From: Clostridiales bacterium DTU083
GTDB taxonomy: Bacteria; Bacillota; Clostridia; Caldicoprobacterales; DTU083
Length of the DNA stretch: 64,000 nt
NCBI GenBank assembly: GCA_001512915.1
Contig: LFTC01000066.1
Span: 8,656 to 72,655, forward strand
Direction: 5' to 3'
Under the pieces are notes generated by a model. It had not been told where the DNA came from and made no database searches. It saw nothing but the letters and a program-made list of their open reading frames with translations. Both the position numbers and the translations under genes were made by a program. Below are positions 62,730-64,000 of this stretch, piece by piece. Numbering within the stretch: position 1 is the first letter of the stretch; each line of letters starts with the position of its first letter.

Positions 62730-63473
62730 ATGAATTTAATTGGCAAGGTTGCTTTGATTACTGGCGCTTCCAGGGGCATAGGCAGAGCCTGCGCGTTAAA
62801 ACTGGCAAAGTTGGGGGCCGATATAGCGATAAATTGCTCTAAAAACAAAGCACTGGCTGAAGAAGCAGCAAATGAAATCAAAAATATAGGTAGAAAAGCA
62901 ATTGTTATCCAAGCTGATGTTTCAAAACAAAAAGAGGTAGAATTAATGGTGGAGACCACCATAAAGCAATTGGGCAGTTTAGATATTTTAATTAATAATG
63001 CAGGAATAACAAGAGATTCTCTCCTGTTACGCATGAAAGAAGATGATTGGATCAAGGTGTTGGAGACAAATCTAAATAGTGTTTTTTTCACGACCAAGGC
63101 TGCAAGTAAATACATGATAAGGAAACGCCAGGGCAGAATTATAAATATATCTTCAATCATTGGCATTGCAGGGAATATTGGACAGGCAAATTATGCTGCT
63201 TCTAAGGCGGGGATAATTGGTTTTTCCAAGTCGGTTGCTAAGGAGCTGGCTTCCAGAAATGTTTTGGTTAATGTTATTGCTCCAGGCTTTATTGAAACAG
63301 ATATGACTGATGCTCTCAACAAGCAGCAAAAGGAAATTATCTTGTCGTCTATTCCTTTGAAAAGATATGGCAAACCGGAGGATGTCGCCAATCTGGCTGC
63401 TTTCCTTTCCTCCGAAGAAAGTTCTTATCTGACCGGCCAGGTTATATTTGTTGACGGCGGTATGAATATGTAA
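62730..63473 (+). CDS. fabG: 3-Oxoacyl-ACP reductase (FabG)
   Basis: A 247-residue short-chain dehydrogenase using NADPH. Cofactor motif TGASRGIGRA, NNAG, the catalytic Ser in ISSIIG and the YAASK motif, and the C-terminal LTGQVIFVDGGM are conserved. CTGGAGGG precedes the ATG. The position between fabD and acpP confirms a role in fatty acid elongation. Confidence 0.97.
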   Translation: MNLIGKVALITGASRGIGRACALKLAKLGADIAINCSKNKALAEEAANEIKNIGRKAIVIQADVSKQKEVELMVETTIKQLGSLDILINNAGITRDSLLLRMKEDDWIKVLETNLNSVFFTTKAASKYMIRKRQGRIINISSIIGIAGNIGQANYAASKAGIIGFSKSVAKELASRNVLVNVIAPGFIETDMTDALNKQQKEIILSSIPLKRYGKPEDVANLAAFLSSEESSYLTGQVIFVDGGMNM

Positions 63474-63533
63474 TAATATGTTAACGTGTTGCATATTATA
63501 AGCAAAATTATAGTACATAAGGGAGGTGAAAAT

Positions 63534-63758
63534 ATGTTTGAAAAAGTCAGAGATATTATTGCTGAACAGCTGGGTATTGAGGCAAGTGAAATAACCCCTG
63601 AATCAACGTTTGTTGATGATTTGGGTGCTGACTCATTGGATATTGTTGAACTTATAATGGCTTTTGAAGAGGAATTTAATATGGAAATTCCCGATGAAGA
63701 AGCAGAAAAAATATCCAAAGTCGGAGATGTAGTCGAGTATCTTAAATCGCATTCTTAA
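63534..63758 (+). CDS. acpP: Acyl carrier protein
   Basis: A 74-residue acidic four-helix protein with the phosphopantetheine serine in [10 protein letters not shown]. The listed ORF start at 63486 adds 16 residues; ATG 63534 with GGGAGGTG 5 bases upstream gives the normal length. A long hairpin follows before fabF. Confidence 0.97.
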   Translation: MFEKVRDIIAEQLGIEASEITPESTFVDDLGADSLDIVELIMAFEEEFNMEIPDEEAEKISKVGDVVEYLKSHS

Positions 63759-63768
63759 TAATTCATTC

Positions 63769-63797
63769 GATCGGATTCCCTTGAAGGGAATCCGATC
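63769..63797 (+). other. Long hairpin between acpP and fabF
   Basis: GATCGGATTCCCT pairs perfectly with AGGGAATCCGATC (13 base pairs, 3-nt loop). No T-tract follows on either strand, so it is not a standard terminator; RNA processing or 3'-end protection is possible. Confidence 0.75.
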
Positions 63798-63892
63798 CAT
63801 CATCCTAATGCAATAATAATGTTCATATCTTTATTATTCATTCATCCTAATGAATTCCTTTCACTCCTTTCTACAGTCAGGAGGTTTTAAAC

Positions 63893-64000
63893 ATGAAACA
63901 CAGAGTGGTTGTAACTGGAATAGGTGCAATAACCCCTCTAGGCAACAATGTGGATACATTTTGGGAGAATATTAAAAAAGGAAAAAATGGAATTAAGAAA
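63893..64000 (+). CDS. fabF: 3-Oxoacyl-ACP synthase II (FabF), cut by window end
   Basis: Only the first 36 codons are in the window. They read [20 protein letters not shown], the characteristic FabF/FabB opening. CAGGAGG lies 7 bases before the ATG. The position after acpP supports the call. Confidence 0.93.
   Translation, partial: MKHRVVVTGIGAITPLGNNVDTFWENIKKGKNGIKK

Overview
The window looks like a chromosomal segment of an anaerobic, endospore-forming member of the Clostridia (Firmicutes). Evidence: an [FeFe]-hydrogenase operon of the NADH-linked type, phosphotransacetylase/acetate kinase, sporulation-type genes (a PdaB-like deacetylase, YlbJ), HrcA/CIRCE control of groESL, FapR control of fatty acid synthesis, RemA, YerC, and long stretches in the same gene order as Bacillus subtilis. 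The hydrogenase neighbourhood resembles what I recall from Clostridium (Acetivibrio) thermocellum, but a genus cannot be fixed from the sequence alone. Nearly all genes are on the + strand and tightly packed. I see no tRNA, rRNA, insertion sequence, prophage or CRISPR array.

Layout. 0.1-5.8 kb: small membrane protein, nicotinate phosphoribosyltransferase, a patatin, a DivIVA-like protein, then groES-groEL on the minus strand behind a CIRCE operator. 6.1-10.3 kb: a putative redox/H2-sensing cassette (SPOR protein, DRTGG protein, GHKL ATPase, sensory-type [FeFe] hydrogenase HydS, second DRTGG protein, PHP phosphoesterase). 10.4-15.4 kb: the catalytic hydrogenase operon (HydC/NuoE, an embedded GHKL ATPase, a thioredoxin-like ferredoxin, HydB/NuoF, HydA). 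15.5-31 kb: QueG-like protein, an unknown, parE-parC behind a LexA-like box, PdaB-like deacetylase, an SSB-like protein, yerC, pcrA-ligA, and a large amidase with an unusual coiled-coil insertion. 31.1-32.3 kb: an unrecognised minus-strand gene. 32.5-48.5 kb: the conserved block yicC-remA-gmk-rpoZ-priA-def-fmt-rsmB-rlmN-prpC-prkC-rsgA-rpe-thiN-(small membrane protein)-rpmB-asp23-fakA, followed by recG. 50.9-59.0 kb: rsmD-coaD-(coiled coil)-ylbJ-patatin-tmcAL, then pta-ackA, then yceD-rpmF. 59.2-64 kb: fapR-plsX-fabH-fabD-fabG-acpP-fabF, with fabF cut by the window edge.

How the genes fit together. The hydrogenase and pta-ackA form the fermentative outlet (H2 and acetate). Both promoters carry an 18-bp sequence with Rex-operator architecture overlapping the -35 element, which would link them to the NADH/NAD+ ratio. 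The cassette upstream of the hydrogenase contains a non-catalytic-looking hydrogenase paralogue, two free-standing kinase-type ATPases (one inside the hydrogenase operon) and a PHP enzyme. It is the best candidate here for a poorly described signalling system. The rest is largely housekeeping: DNA replication and repair, ribosome maturation, translation start, PASTA kinase/phosphatase signalling, CoA and lipid synthesis.

Several ORF-track starts are too long. Ribosome binding sites and promoters support shorter starts for hydC, hydB, hydA, parE, the PdaB-like gene, the SSB-like gene, yerC, remA, def, prkC, recG, ylbJ, pta, yceD and acpP. rpmF (59 aa) is absent from the track and has been added.
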